Shown in pieces: positions 1 to 10,901 of a DNA stretch of 64,000 nt. Positions within the stretch are counted from its first letter, which is position 1. Each line of letters starts with the position of its first letter. The position numbers were made by a program, and so were the translations under genes. The DNA comes from Leucocoprinus leucothites (Eukaryota > Basidiomycota > Agaricomycetes > Agaricales > Agaricaceae), in NCBI GenBank assembly GCA_013368445.1, contig JAACJO010000009.1:1302001-1366000 (forward strand), read 5' to 3'. The notes under the pieces were generated by a model, which worked only from the letters and a program-made list of their open reading frames with translations, was not told the origin of the DNA and did no database searches.

Positions 1-1661
1 AATCCTGAAATATAATCAATTGAGTGCGGCGTGAAGCCAAACGAGGTACAAACCTGTATGTCTCCATCCATCGATGTAAGATCTGACAATGTCAGCCCAT
101 TCACGTGGTGCGATCAACGAAAGGAAGGGATGAACAGTGCGGAAGGTGTCCCATGAGCTTGAAAAGTTGAGATTCCGTCTTGAAGGGTATAAGTTGCCAG
201 CAAACTCACCAGAAGAGAGCGTCAAAGAAAGGTTCGTTCCCTTCCCAGTACGGGTTTTCTCCAGTGAAGTTGGCCGGCACGAGCGAAATACGGTATAACT
301 GTTTCAAAGTGAGAAGGACATTGTGTGGTACAGGAAAAGCTTTACTTACTGAAGAATAAAGAAGTTCAATTACAGTTTGATCCTCTTTCTCAGTATCCAC
401 TCCGACCCTCTCCAAGATCCCCTCCCACATACTTCTGCTTGTCTCCCTGATACCATCAAAATCCCAATCATCACCTATCTCACTCTCAGCGTTGGCACAC
501 GCTTGAGCAGAACTTATCATTGATACACCAAAACGCGCCGTCACTGTACGGGTGTTGAATTGGAGAAGTGCACCAGCTTGGGTTGGGTTGGTGGAATCGG
601 TGAAGGGGAAGCTCAGAGTGCCAGTAGAGGAGTTGGAAACAGGAGTAATCGTGATATTGTTTGGAGAGGACGTAGATATGGACCGGTAGGTCCCGTACGC
701 GACAATAGGAGAAGGACTGCTAGTCCCCCGTTGAACAAAATCATAGCAAGCAAAAGCGGTGTAGTTGTCCAACCCATAGCTCTAGACCCGGGTCGTTATA
801 CGGTCTAGGGAAACAGCACAATGATCATACCTGGAAGAATGTCCCTTCAAGTTGGACACGTCCATTTGGCGTTATAGTCATTTCACCGCCACGAAAAGAG
901 CGTTGGAGGTCATGTGAAAGGTCAACCACGACGTGCCTTGAGGTAGAGGAGGATGGATACGTGAAGCGAATCAAGCCAGCCCGACGGGTTGATGTTGTTT
1001 CGAGCTTAATTCCATTGACAAAAGTTGACGTGAAGTAACCCGGTGAAGCAGCTGCAGGGAACCTCAAGAGTCAGGTTCGGGCCTCATGACACGAACATTG
1101 TAAACCATACCATCTGTTCCTGCAGCACGTAATGCTTGTCGTGCACTCAAGCCAACGGGACAGGAGATAAATTTACAGTTGATGAGGGGAAAAAGAGGAA
1201 ACACCCCGTATCCACCGTTAGTGTTACCGCCGGTCCCTTCGTCATGCAAAAGTGATATTCCAGTGATGGAGGAGTTGTCATGGATGTATCCTGCTTGACG
1301 AGGTGCAGTACTGACATCTATCCCAACCTAATGACCACAATTCAGCAAGGAGACATCGCATAAATGAATTCATCGTACTTTAGCCATTGCGTGGGGAATT
1401 GCAGCTCCTACATATTACGTGAATTTCGCAGGACATTCGATAGATGCAACTAACTCGCGTACCAGGAAAGACATTGCCACCGCTACCCCCATTTGCGCCC
1501 GAAGCCGTGCCAATGAATAGGTTGACAAAAGATGTTAGGTTCGTCGCAGCCTGCACCTTCGTGACACTCAGAAAAAAGAGGCCGCAATGAATAACCAGCA
1601 CGATGCTGGTTTCACAGATACGCATCTTGTGGGTGGAGTAGTGGGAATTATGGGAGGGCAT
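1..1661 (-). CDS. GH92 alpha-mannosidase, secreted (3' end outside window)
   Basis: Probably a glycoside hydrolase family 92 exo-alpha-mannosidase, which trims alpha-linked mannose from glycoproteins or mannans outside the cell. The N-terminus has a hydrophobic secretion signal (an inner ATG gives MRICETSIVLVIHCGLFFLS), followed by NLFIGTASGANGGSGGNVFPG, a family hallmark. Later exons give AIPHAMAKVGID, LLHDEGTGGNTNGGYGVFP, LETTSTRRAGLIRF and, near the left edge, PANFTGENPYWEGNEPFFDAL, all typical of GH92. Several short introns join in frame; one splice after AGTD joins to AASPGYF. The gene runs off the left edge, so the catalytic C-terminal part is only partly visible. The start at 1661 is the outermost in-frame ATG; the one at 1625 sits closer to the signal peptide and may be the real start. 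Confidence 0.85.
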
Positions 1662-1978
1662 TGGAGCGTTTTATTAGCGACGATAATAAGATGAGAACAT
1701 TGATGGCGGAGTCTTCGGCCAGCAACTGACGCTGTTTCTAGCACATTATTGAAATTGGAGGCCGCTCCCGCAGCCACATGGGAAGAAGCGTCTCAGGAAC
1801 CAAAAACGTGAGCTCTTCGCGCCGAAGCGATTGGTTTTGAATGAGGGTGAGTGTGAACGTGCTTCATTCGAGTCTCAACCACGTTGGGTTGTTGACGTTC
1901 TGGGTCAGCTGGCACATATAATCGGGGCGCTTTGAATTTTCGGCACGAGCCTCGCAGGTGATTTCATATTGTTATCCA
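1662..1978. other. Intergenic: upstream of GH92, downstream of GH105
   Basis: A 317-base gap between two genes read leftwards. On the minus strand a TATA-like TTATATG lies about 255 bases before the GH92 start. I see no coding signal. Confidence 0.4.
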
Positions 1979-3490
1979 CTACAACTTCTCGTACTCGAGA
2001 CTAGCGAGTAAGAATGCAGCTAGTCCCTTGAGATCGTTAAGAACGGTTGGAACACTGATGTAATACTATGTAAAGACTATCAACATCCTGACATCTATTG
2101 TCGAGTCAAAATAAGGCAACTCACCTCAAAAGTTCCATTCCCACTTAAACTACCAACCTGAAGAATCAAAACATAGTCAAATGATGTTAACGCGGAGTCG
2201 TAAAGTAACGTACCTCCACTGTATTCGTCCAGCCCATAGTTCCATCACTATTCGAGATGACCCAGTTGGAAGTCATGTACTTGTATGCCTTCTCTGCAGC
2301 TTTGACGATGCTCCCGTCCGAATCAGGTATATAACCTAGCCTCACCCCTCTCAACAGTGCGTATACGAACATCGCTGAACCGCTACTCTCGAAGTAATTG
2401 CCTCTTCGTCCAGCTTGGGTCATGACAAGCCACCAGACACCAGAAGTAGGGTCTGCAGCGTCCCTAATCTTGGGTGCGATGGTTCGTAAGATACTAAGTA
2501 ACTTCGCATGACCTGGGTTTGAGGTAGGTATAATTTCCAGGGTATCTACTAGGGCCATGGCATACCACCCTAGCGCCCGATCCCAGACCTCCGGAGAATG
2601 CCCGCGATCCTGCGATGCCCAAACAGCAGTTTGAGAATAGTCGTAACCGTGATATAGAAGGCCGATGTTGTTACTGGCTCCTGCGGTCTGAATAGAGTTC
2701 TGGAACATCAGGTTGAATTGAGTTGTTATGTCCGCTGTGGGGAAAATCAGAAGGTAAAGAGAGAACAGAGCCGTTACGACCCACCCCAAGCCGTTGTGTT
2801 TGTGGGTTGAAAGTCCTTGGTATACTGAGCGTAGAATACATCTCCCATGTAAATTCCATCAAGCCACCCTTGATTGAAGTAACGTTTTTTATGCCAGAAT
2901 TGCCCCTCCGCAGTTCTTGGGTGTCCCTCTAACTGCTTGCGGAAGATATCGGCTGCGGCCTTCCACTTGCTCTGACCAAGTTTTTGGTACCTGTGATCTA
3001 CGATTACTAGGTGCACCATATATGTCAGAGAGAGCCACTTACAGATAGAGAAACGTTGGACCGGTCCTTTAGAAACCCAGTTAACAACAAAGGCTAGGCA
3101 CGGAATACAGAAATCGAAAGTACCTGACTGGATCTAAGGAGTAGTCCGTCAAGCTACATAGGTCGAGTTAGGAGGTCTCGAATTCTTAACTGTGCAGAAA
3201 ACTTACGTATATCCACCGTGGACAGTCCCATTATCAAAAACGATCCTGCTGGCACCTTGGACGATATAATCAAAGTATGATTGATTTCCGGTCCTCTCAT
3301 AAAGCTGTCGTAAGCCCCACTGGAGCTCTCCATGTTCATAAGATACGCTCGGTTGTCCAGAGGAGTCTAGGCCGTTTCCTTGACCTCGAGCCATAGCCGA
3401 GTCGGCAGCCCAAATGGCATAAGACTCAGGGCGAGCAACAACCAACGACGGTAAGAGAGTGGCTAGGAGGATGAGAAAAGAGTTTGCCAT
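1979..3490 (-). CDS. GH105 unsaturated rhamnogalacturonyl hydrolase-like, secreted
   Basis: Family 105 enzymes remove the unsaturated uronic acid left at the end of pectin fragments by polysaccharide lyases. The start MANSFLILLATLLPSLVVA is a clean signal peptide. Downstream exons give AIWAADSAMARGQGNG, SYEHGELQWGLRQLYERTGN, GYDYSQTAVWASQDRGHSPE with VWDRALGWYAMALVDTLE, and GSAMFVYALLRGVRLGYIP, all characteristic of GH88/GH105 alpha/alpha-barrel proteins. The last exon decodes to a clean end, AFLLASLEYEKL then stop, after a very small exon reading GSLSGNGTFE. The gene has several short introns and looks intact. It is divergent from the GST gene on its right. With GH92 and GH12 nearby it suggests plant cell-wall breakdown, although these three genes act on different polymers. 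Confidence 0.87.
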
Positions 3491-3925
3491 TGTAATGCAG
3501 CCTTCCAGTTGATCATTGGTAAATAAGTAGTCATCGTTTCGAAGCGCGTCGGAGAAATTGGAAGGCAAAGAGAAAGATGTTGACCAGTACTTGTTGGTTT
3601 CTTCCCGGGACGGTCCGGATAGGAGGAGAACCGGTCCGCAATGTCTGATTTCCCTGTTCGGCGTTTGTTTGTTGAGCTGTTTGCTCGGCGTTTATATTCT
3701 TGGAGCTTTCTCTGGCGTTGGTATGCGAACATCACGTCTATCTCTTGTCAATTCTCTCTAGGTCACTCCCATACGCTTACGTGCGTGAAACAAAATCATA
3801 ACCCCAAGACCCTGGCTCCCTAGATGATGGTAGCTGCCAAAATCGCAAACGGGGCTGAGGTCGGCCCTCTCACATGAGCACTGTTAAAAGCTGCTGCCAG
3901 TGGCAAGAGGTTGGCTACGTCCGTC
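3491..3925. promoter_or_regulatory. Divergent intergenic region between GH105 and GST
   Basis: About 435 bases separate two start codons on opposite strands, so this must hold both promoters. A minus-strand TATA-like stretch (AATATAAACG, near 3690) lies about 200 bases before the GH105 start. No coding exon was recognised. Confidence 0.4.
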
Positions 3926-4841
3926 ATGATCACGCTCTTGGATATTATTGGCCGCTCCGAAATTCCCTACTCTCCAAATACTTGGAAAGTCCGGTGAGGA
4001 TGATGTCGCCATTTAGAACCTTTCCAAATAGCTCACCAATTTTCTCAGGCTTGCCTTAAATATTAAAGGCATACCATACGAAACACACTTCGTCGAGGTT
4101 GTGGACATTGAGGCCACATGCAAATCTCTTGGTGTTCCGCCTTCAGGTACCAAACCGACGGGCGAAGCTCACTACACCTTGCCAGCCATCATAGACGACT
4201 CTGCCCCCGGTGAAACGATCAAACTGTCTGATTCAAGGCCCATCATCGAATACCTTGACCGCAGATACCCTTCCAAAGACGGCGCGACTCTTTTCCCAGC
4301 TGACTTGGACGGTCTTCAGAATAGAGTTCAGGACATCGTCAACCAGCGCATCCTAGCGCAGTCCCCTTTTCTATGGCTCCTTGACTTGTACAATGTCAAG
4401 ACGCCGAAAGACCAGGAAAACATAAGGTTAAGGATGGAGGCTAGGCTTGGTAAACCTATGGAGGGAATCCTCGCCAAAGGGCGAGATCGGCATAGGCATT
4501 GGGTGGAAGTCCGTCGAGGCTTCTTGGACATCGATCGCCTTGCGCCTCGCTCTGCGAATTGGAGAACCAAAGGCCCCTTCCTATCGGGGGAACAGATATT
4601 ATACGCGGATGTTGTGTTGTGCGCCCTCTTACTCTGTCTCAAGACCTGCATTTCGGGCAAGGAGTGGCGCCAGATCGCGTCTTGGAATAGGGGTAGATGG
4701 GGTAAACTTTTAGACGCTATTCAGCCCTGGATTCGAGCGGAAGGTTATCACCGTTGGAATGATAGGTTCGTTTTGAATTGTCTCGGACCCTTTTACGTTT
4801 CAATTGACTTATATTTTATTTTTCACAGGAGCCAGATGTAA
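3926..4841 (+). CDS. Glutathione S-transferase, Ure2p/agaricomycete type
   Basis: Three exons. Exon 1 reads MITLLDIIGRSEIPYSPNTW, the thioredoxin-like beta strand and the S/T-P-N-T-W active-site turn. Splicing out a short intron gives KVRLALNIKGIPYETHFVEV, then DIEATCKSLGVPPSGTKPTG and the glutathione-binding loop DDSAPGETIKLSDSRPIIEY. The C-terminal helical domain includes GPFLSGEQILYADVVLCALL. A third intron near 4766-4829 restores the end WNDRSQM then stop; reading through it would add a poor hydrophobic tail. Fungal enzymes of this type conjugate glutathione to electrophiles, for example wood-derived phenolics; the substrate here cannot be read from sequence. The stop lies 93 bases from the convergent GH12 gene. 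Confidence 0.85.
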
Positions 4842-4934
4842 TACTTATGTAGATTTCTACGCAATAGATACGCTGTATGTCGAGCTGTAAAGCACAGTCA
4901 GCGTTCCCTCCAAATACGAACACATGGTCACCAT

Positions 4935-5929
4935 TTACCTGGTGAGGGTTGCAGTGCCCGAAGTGGCCTCGCTACCGCCCTGAACAGTTGTTAAGTACTG
5001 AGAGGAGCTCAATCCCTGGCTTGATGTCAAGTACTGTATTCAAGTCAGGTTACCGCCAGGACAAAAATAAACAAGGGTAGACTTACTTTGAGGAAAAGAT
5101 TCAAGTCGCCACTGAAGCTTGGAACAGTGCCGCTTGTCGGAAGGAAAGAGAAGACATTGTTGGCTCCATTGCTCCCAGAGTATACATTCCTGCGGTTACC
5201 AATTTTCAGGGTCAAACATCTGCGATGAAGAAATAAAATAAAAAAAACCAACCAGGAGTGACCCGCAATGCTAACGTTGCTTGCAACCGGCTTAGGCGTA
5301 CCGTCAGAGTTGTACTGGAAAGAGATTGGCCCGGCGTTGAAGTTCGCAAGCCAAACCATGATTTCATTTTGGTTGCTACCTCCAGCACTCGACGAAGTGA
5401 AGAGGTCGTACGCGATGTTAGCAACGATTGAGCCTGAGGTGGACTGCGACCAAGTCCACTTAGCCTGGAGCAAATTCATCAGTCGAAGACCCAGGACCCT
5501 GATTACAGAGAATGATAGGTACATTGATACTTCTGATAGCAGAAAGCTGCTTGTTCAGGTTCGAGTTAAGGTTAATATTGGTGTAGCTCTTCACGCCGTT
5601 GCCGCCCTGCCAGGTCCAGTTGTTCCTCCAAGCGAGGTTTGTGCCGCTCAGGGAGACGAGGTTGGCACAGCTTTGTCCACCAGATGCATTACCCATGCCC
5701 CATTGGTCAAGGTACATGGTGTACTGGCCAGCGGCGACTGTATCCCATTGGCCTGCGGAACGTGGGTACTGTCAGAACATCTGTAATATTGGATATTATG
5801 ATGCTATAAAACCCACTGACCGCAGTGTTGTGAAGTGTCAATCGATTGGCGTTTGTCAAAACTTTCTGCAGGTGCAGCGAGAACAAATGGTGCGAGCAAG
5901 AGAAGGGCAGACAGTGTCTTTGAGAACAT
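4935..5929 (-). CDS. GH12 endoglucanase/xyloglucanase, secreted
   Basis: Glycoside hydrolase family 12 endo-beta-1,4-glucanase or xyloglucan-specific endoglucanase. It starts MFSKTLSALLLLAPFVLAAP, a signal peptide followed by a short propeptide ending DKRQ (Kex2-like). After an intron the mature part reads QWDTVAAGQYTMYLDQWG, ASGGQSCANLVSLSG and LAWRNNWTWQGG. Later exons give ANIAYDLFTSSSAGGSNQNE followed by IMVWLANF, the family's conserved catalytic E-x-M-x-W block, then a C-terminal YLTSSQGLSSSQYLTTVQGG. It ends ATLTR stop. Four or five short introns; intact. It converges on the GST gene. The size fits a single-domain GH12 without a carbohydrate-binding module. Confidence 0.88.
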
Positions 5930-5977
5930 GATGCTAATTCCAAGCGGACTGAGGAGCGCTTACGACAATCGTTGCTG

Positions 5978-5983
5978 TATATA
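5978..5983 (-). promoter_or_regulatory. TATA-like box of the GH12 gene
   Basis: On the minus strand TTATATAC lies about 50 bases before the GH12 start codon, a sensible distance for a fungal core promoter. Inference from motif and position only. Confidence 0.4.
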
Positions 5984-6581
5984 ATGTGCTGAAAACTCCC
6001 GAGGTTTCATCGCTGAATTGTCCTGACCCCAATGGGAACAGACTGTTGACTATTCAATCCACTGTTCCACGTTTGAGTTTCCCAGTACCAGCTAGAATCA
6101 CAGAGACGCTGGTCGCTGGTGAGATGTATTCGACGGACCGCTGGTAGCCGCTGGTACACTGGATGCCTTGGTTGAAGATCACCTGTCTCCATCACATGTA
6201 TGGGAGTCGTACACAAAGTATTTGAGAAGCTGCTCCGACGGACGCAGCGGAGCTGTGTTCATGGCATGTGTTCTTCCACGTATTTGCTTAGTATTGGTTC
6301 AGAATAGGCGGAGTACGCAGCGCGGGACCGAAGTTTAGCCTTGGTCATTCAACGGAGAGGTGGAGACTGGTGGAGATCAAGTCGTAGCCTTCAGGCTTTA
6401 AGTCAAGCACTTTAACCGGCCGGGGAATTAAAAAGGTGAACTAAAAATAGCTGTTCGATGATCACATTACTAGCCAAGTGACTGACGACATAACAAACAA
6501 AATAAACGTCCTTGAAAGCATACTTAAACACACGATTATAATTATTACACATATTTATAGCGATGGTCAGGGTGGATTGGT
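5984..6581. other. Intergenic, no gene seen
   Basis: About 600 bases between the GH12 promoter and the end of the next leftward gene. AT-rich patches, no convincing coding stretch. Confidence 0.35.
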
Positions 6582-7239
6582 TCATTGGGGTCTTTCTTGA
6601 GCTTCCGACAAGGATTTCACTCCCTCACTCCTAGCCTGTGTCAATCTAGTTGTATCTGTGCCTTCGGCATCTGGTGGGGCGACGGTTGCCGCCTGTTCCC
6701 TGGCACCAGAGCCAGAGGAGTATGCTGTAGAAGACATTCTCTCTGGACTGGCTGTCTGGACGGCCCCAGATGAGCCACGTGAGGATGGCTGATCACTCTG
6801 AATACTTGTGGAGGATCCCTCATGTGATGGCGTTGACTTGGATTCACCTGGGGTAGCGAATGGATCTTTCTCCTACACATTCGATTACCGTATGAGTTAT
6901 GGCACCTTTCATAATAGCGATAAATAAAAACAACATACATCCTCCATGTGGTTCTTCTTCCTCCTCAATTCTCCTGTCTTTTTCTCTCGTCCTTCTTGTA
7001 CGAGTTCAGGTTTGTGCGCAAGTTTCCCGTGAATCTCTTCCGAGAGACCAGAAATCTTGTCCATCATGGTCTATACAAATTATATAAGACCGTATTAACG
7101 GTGTGATAATAAAAGTACTACCTACCGCTCCTTGCTTATAATTTGGTCCATAACCCACTTTCCCAGCGTGACGTTGTTCAGGATAGGTTGGGTCGGCGCT
7201 TGGGGAGGTTGGTGTGGAACCTGAGCCAGAGGAAGACAT
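6582..7239 (-). CDS. Small hydrophilic hypothetical protein
   Basis: Three exons joined by two clean introns. Exon 1 reads MSSSGSGSTPTSPSADPTYP and ends HAGKVGYGPNYKQGA. Exon 2 gives MMDKISGLSEEIHGKLAHKP and a charged stretch ending RRKKNHMED. Exon 3 gives EKDPFATPGESKSTPSHEGS and a Ser/Thr-rich tail ending EAQERPQ stop. No signal peptide or membrane segment. The 'GYGPNY..G..K..G..EEI.GK...KPEL...GRE...GEL' layout is, as I recall, common in small basidiomycete proteins of unknown role, some with CsbD-like repeats; I do not assign a function. A minus-strand TATATATATTA near 7330-7340 could be the promoter. Confidence 0.6.
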
Positions 7240-8845
7240 TATGTAGATTTGTGCTGAAAATGCCTCAAAAGTGAATAAAAGTATAGAGCTGAGAGGATTA
7301 CTAGGAACGGGGGAAAGGGGAGACGGTAATATATATATTGGTCCACTTAGCTATGACGCAAATTATCTTCGTTATTTTTAGTTTCAATGGAGCTGCACAT
7401 ACTTTATCATGCACCACCGCTGGGCCAGGTAGTCATCGTGCACGGCATGACACACATTCATGAATGCCGCTGCCGTGGAGAAAGGACAAGGCGTGCACAC
7501 TCAACAGCCCCATTTGCTGTCGGGGCAAGCTATGATTAGTGAAATACCTCACCGACCAATATAGCCTTTCGCAAAGGACCGAGAACGAGATCCACGGCAT
7601 CCTGTACGAGCCGTGTCTTTGGACCGTGCAAAAATATAATCACTGGTTCTGGAGTTGCCGAAACATATGAGCAAATTTTGCTAGTAAAAGATTACTTATT
7701 GTGGGTCCATGTGGGTACTGGTTGATGCGATTTCCAGAAAGGGGGAAGGTGAGCGCTCTTTAGTATAAGATGATTTGACCAATTAGTTCAGTTTGACATT
7801 AAAATATTTACTTACAGCCGAAGAGCTGCTATAGCTGGGCTTAGGTAGTGAATGATACAAAATGGAAACAAGGTGAGCTTAGGGTTGCACAAGTGTCTTG
7901 ATGTCTAGGCCGATTTCGGACTGAAAAAGCTTCTCGAAGCCCTCTATGTTCCTGGCACTTCAGAAAAGATAGGAGATCCCAGGGCTTGTCAAATATGTTG
8001 GTAGGTAAATCGGCTCAGCGACGATCCCCCGCGGGGGAGATTGCATTTCTCAATTGGGCGCCCAACTGTGAATCCCGCAGTTGCCAACTTCCAATACATA
8101 TTGATCCTGTGGCGTCGATCAGGGCTTGATGAGCCGCTCATTTGCTGTGGCGTAGAAGAGGACATAAACAGCTGACACTCCGGTACCGTCCTGCTATGGT
8201 TTTGGGAACCGATCCGTGGAATAAGATTTATTCATGGAAGGATCAGATCAATGGAAAAAGCGTCACAAAAATGAAAAGGAATCAGGTTCACATCAAGCGT
8301 TCCCTTCCACCGATGCACCGAATAGACGAGGGGAAGCATTTGGTTCTGAACCCAAAGGACGAAAAGGTTGTCGCTGATTCTATCAGAAGCGCCCAAAGTA
8401 TCATTGGTGGCTGAGTGGGTCATGGCAGGGAAGGGGATGCGTTGAAAATTGATGCAGATCCATGTGCAGCTCATGTCAACTTATTCAGTACGCTCATATG
8501 CCTCTCGTAAATCTCCTCAGTCAAAGAGGGTTTAACCTTGTGGGCAAGGCTTCCTGCAAATTCAAGGAGCACCTAGAGAGCTCCTTCATCACTAAGCGGA
8601 GGGTCGTTAGGAGAAAGGTTTCTCCGAATACCATATGTACGGCTGTACGTTTGTTGATTTGGTGCATTGCTTATAACGTCTATTGAAAGTGCTTAAAATC
8701 TAACATTTTAGATAGATTAGATAAAGTTTGGTATAATATCAGTAAAACTACGACAAGGAGTTAGATCTGGTTGTACAGTATGAAGTAAAAGCGTTGTGTA
8801 CATACAAGGAAAACGGTAACACGAATGCGAATGTTGAAAGTCAGC
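7240..8845. other. Long intergenic region, no gene supported
   Basis: About 1.6 kb between the small hypothetical gene and the 3' end of WASP. Short open frames (for example 8142-8414 on plus) have no recognisable motif, no intron structure and unnatural composition. The proximal part should hold the promoter of the hypothetical gene and the distal part the WASP terminator. Confidence 0.4.
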
Positions 8846-10520
8846 TCAATCCCAATCGTCTTCGCCATCATCTTCGTCGCTATCACTATCTCCAAGCCGT
8901 TTGTTCCTCTCCAGAAGTGCAGCGGCCAAAGCTGACGTCAAATCGCCACCACCACCGCTCGAGGCTGCTTCTGCTACGCCAGCACCAGCCGCAGCACCTC
9001 CCGCGACAGCAGCACCAGTTGCAAGAGATGACGATCCACGTGGAGGAGGGCTGTTGTTTTCGGTTTTTCGGAGGGCATTTATACCTCCACTCGAGCGAAT
9101 CGAGGCGAGTAGATCGTTGCGTCCGGGCTGGGGGGTGGCACGGGTGCTGACGGTGCACCACCCGGTGTAGGAGGAGCGGGAGGAGGCGGTGGTGGAGGAC
9201 CACCTACTGCTGGAGGAGGGGGAGGAGGCGGTGGAGGGGGTGGGACAACATCCCCAGGAGGCGGCGGGGGCGGAGGTGCCGGAGGAGGAGGGGGTGTAGC
9301 AGTTTCTGGAGCTGGTCGATGAGGAGCGGGTGGCGGAGGTGCGGTATGACCCACTGAAGGCCTTGAAGGTGGTGGAGGTGCTCCGTTCTGCTGAAAGGCC
9401 GACGAGGGGGTGCGGGGGGACCAGGAGGCTTAACAGGAGATTCTGGTGCTGCAGGAGGTGGAGGAGGCTGGGTACGCTGAGGAGCAGGAGGGGGAGGGGG
9501 AGGGGGTGGGGGTTGAGTACGATGAGGTGTGGGTGGTGGTACAGGTTGAGTGCGCTGAGGGGCAGGTGGTAGTGCAGGCTGGGTACGTTGCGGTGCGGGA
9601 GGAGGTTGGGACTGCCTTTGGGGAGCCGGTGGAGGTTGAGACACCCGAACAGGAGCAGGGGGAGGCGAAGGAGGTTTCTGTAAACTACCATTGGGGACAT
9701 GACTCCTGCGATTAGGGGCTGGAGGTGGTGGAGGCTTGGTCTTCTTCTTTGGCTCATCCTGAGACTTTTGCACATATGTCTTGATGAAGTCCATCTCCTT
9801 TGCAATGACTTCGCGGCTGACACCTTTGCCCTCTAAGTTCTCGAGTAGGGCTAACCACGACGGATCAATTCCCTTGGTCGAGAAGCCGGTGTCCGCATCA
9901 TAGCCCATATGAGCGATATGTATGAACGAACCAGACTGAGGACCTGAAATCATAGCCTTGTCTATCTTGCTCTTCTTGCCCACACTAAGCTTCTTGGATT
10001 TGCTCCTTGAGGAGCTTTTCTTCACTAAGTTCAAATGTATCAGTTGTGACTGAAATCAAACAAAGCTCGTTACTTGACCTGCGGCAAGTTCTTTCTTTGA
10101 ATTTACTTTCTTAAAGAAAGCCTTGGCTTCCTGTTCATCGGCGTACACAATGCCAATCATACATTCCTAGACAAGTGTCAGTTTCTTGATCCGATATAGT
10201 AATTAGGAGCTCACATCTCCGGGGAAAGAATGAAAGAACGCCCTATCTTGAAAGAATTCGAAGCCATTATAGAGCTCGTGTTCCCAAATGACGCCTCTGG
10301 TGCCGTCAATGTCAACGAGCTTGAGATTAACCAAGTTTTCAGTATTGTCCTTCGAGAACACAATTGCTCCCTGAAGTCCGGCATACGACCACCGACGAGG
10401 GTCTGGGTAGGCATAGTATATTCGGGCAAGCGCAGCGCCAAATATCTTGTTCGAGGACGGAGGGATGGCGCTCTTGATTTTGATTTTCTCTTCAGGGGTT
10501 ATGGTAGATTGTGCAGGCAT
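8846..10520 (-). CDS. LAS17: WASP/Las17 actin nucleation-promoting factor (two apparent frame breaks)
   Basis: Activator of the Arp2/3 complex at endocytic actin patches. Exon 1 begins MPAQSTITPEEKIKIKSAIP and encodes most of the WH1/EVH1 domain (IYYAYPDPRRWSYAGLQGAI, WEHELYNGF). A second exon adds MIGIVYADEQEAKAFFKKVN. The third has a basic stretch KSSSRSKSKKLSVGKKSK, a CRIB/GBD-like motif SGSFIHIAHMGYDADTGF, a long polyproline region, a WH2 motif (RNDLLASIRSSGGINALRK) and the acidic tail DSDSDEDDGEDDWD with the terminal Trp needed for Arp2/3. Within the polyproline region the frame moves by -1 twice, once at about 9406-9419 and once at 9130-9135, each time at a run of five or six G (C on the coding strand). 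Read across these, the protein is continuous and proline-rich. See findings. Confidence 0.85.
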
Positions 10521-10901
10521 CTTGAACGAATTATGCTAGCATATGAGGTGGAAGAGGGTGAGAGACGAGTAGTTCGACTTTGAGGACCTCCTGGGGTGAC
10601 GGTGACACAAGTGTGACTGTTGTGGGGCTATGCATCATTCTTTGTGACTGCGGCGCACAGTATGTTAGGGGCATTTTCCGCAGACAATTTCTGGATGACA
10701 AAATGACTGTCCGATGTGGGTGTGATGCAAAGGATGATACCTTTCAGCCATTTCTTGGGGCGCTGTGTCTGGATCTATGCATGACACCAAGATCTGCACC
10801 TGGTATTGATTGGATCGAATTTGACACCTGAGAGTATACAGTAAGGTTGAGTAAATGTACACGACTATCGCGAGTATGGGAGGGTAGAAAGTTCAATATA
10901 A
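10521..10901. promoter_or_regulatory. Upstream region of WASP / downstream of HyuB gene
   Basis: A 381-base gap between two leftward genes. It must hold the WASP promoter and the HyuB 3' end. No TATA box stands out and no coding signal was seen. Confidence 0.35.

Noticed and set aside
9079..9420. An intron spanning the WASP polyproline region in place of frame breaks
   Set aside because: Candidate donors and the CCCCCAG acceptor do not join in the right phase, and the middle stretch keeps proline-rich coding in its own frame.
8846..9823. A 325-residue frame on the minus strand taken as one protein
   Set aside because: Its first two thirds (LNLYHHPHLIV-like, Leu/His-rich) is an out-of-frame reading of proline codons; only the C-terminal part is the genuine WASP WH2/acidic end.
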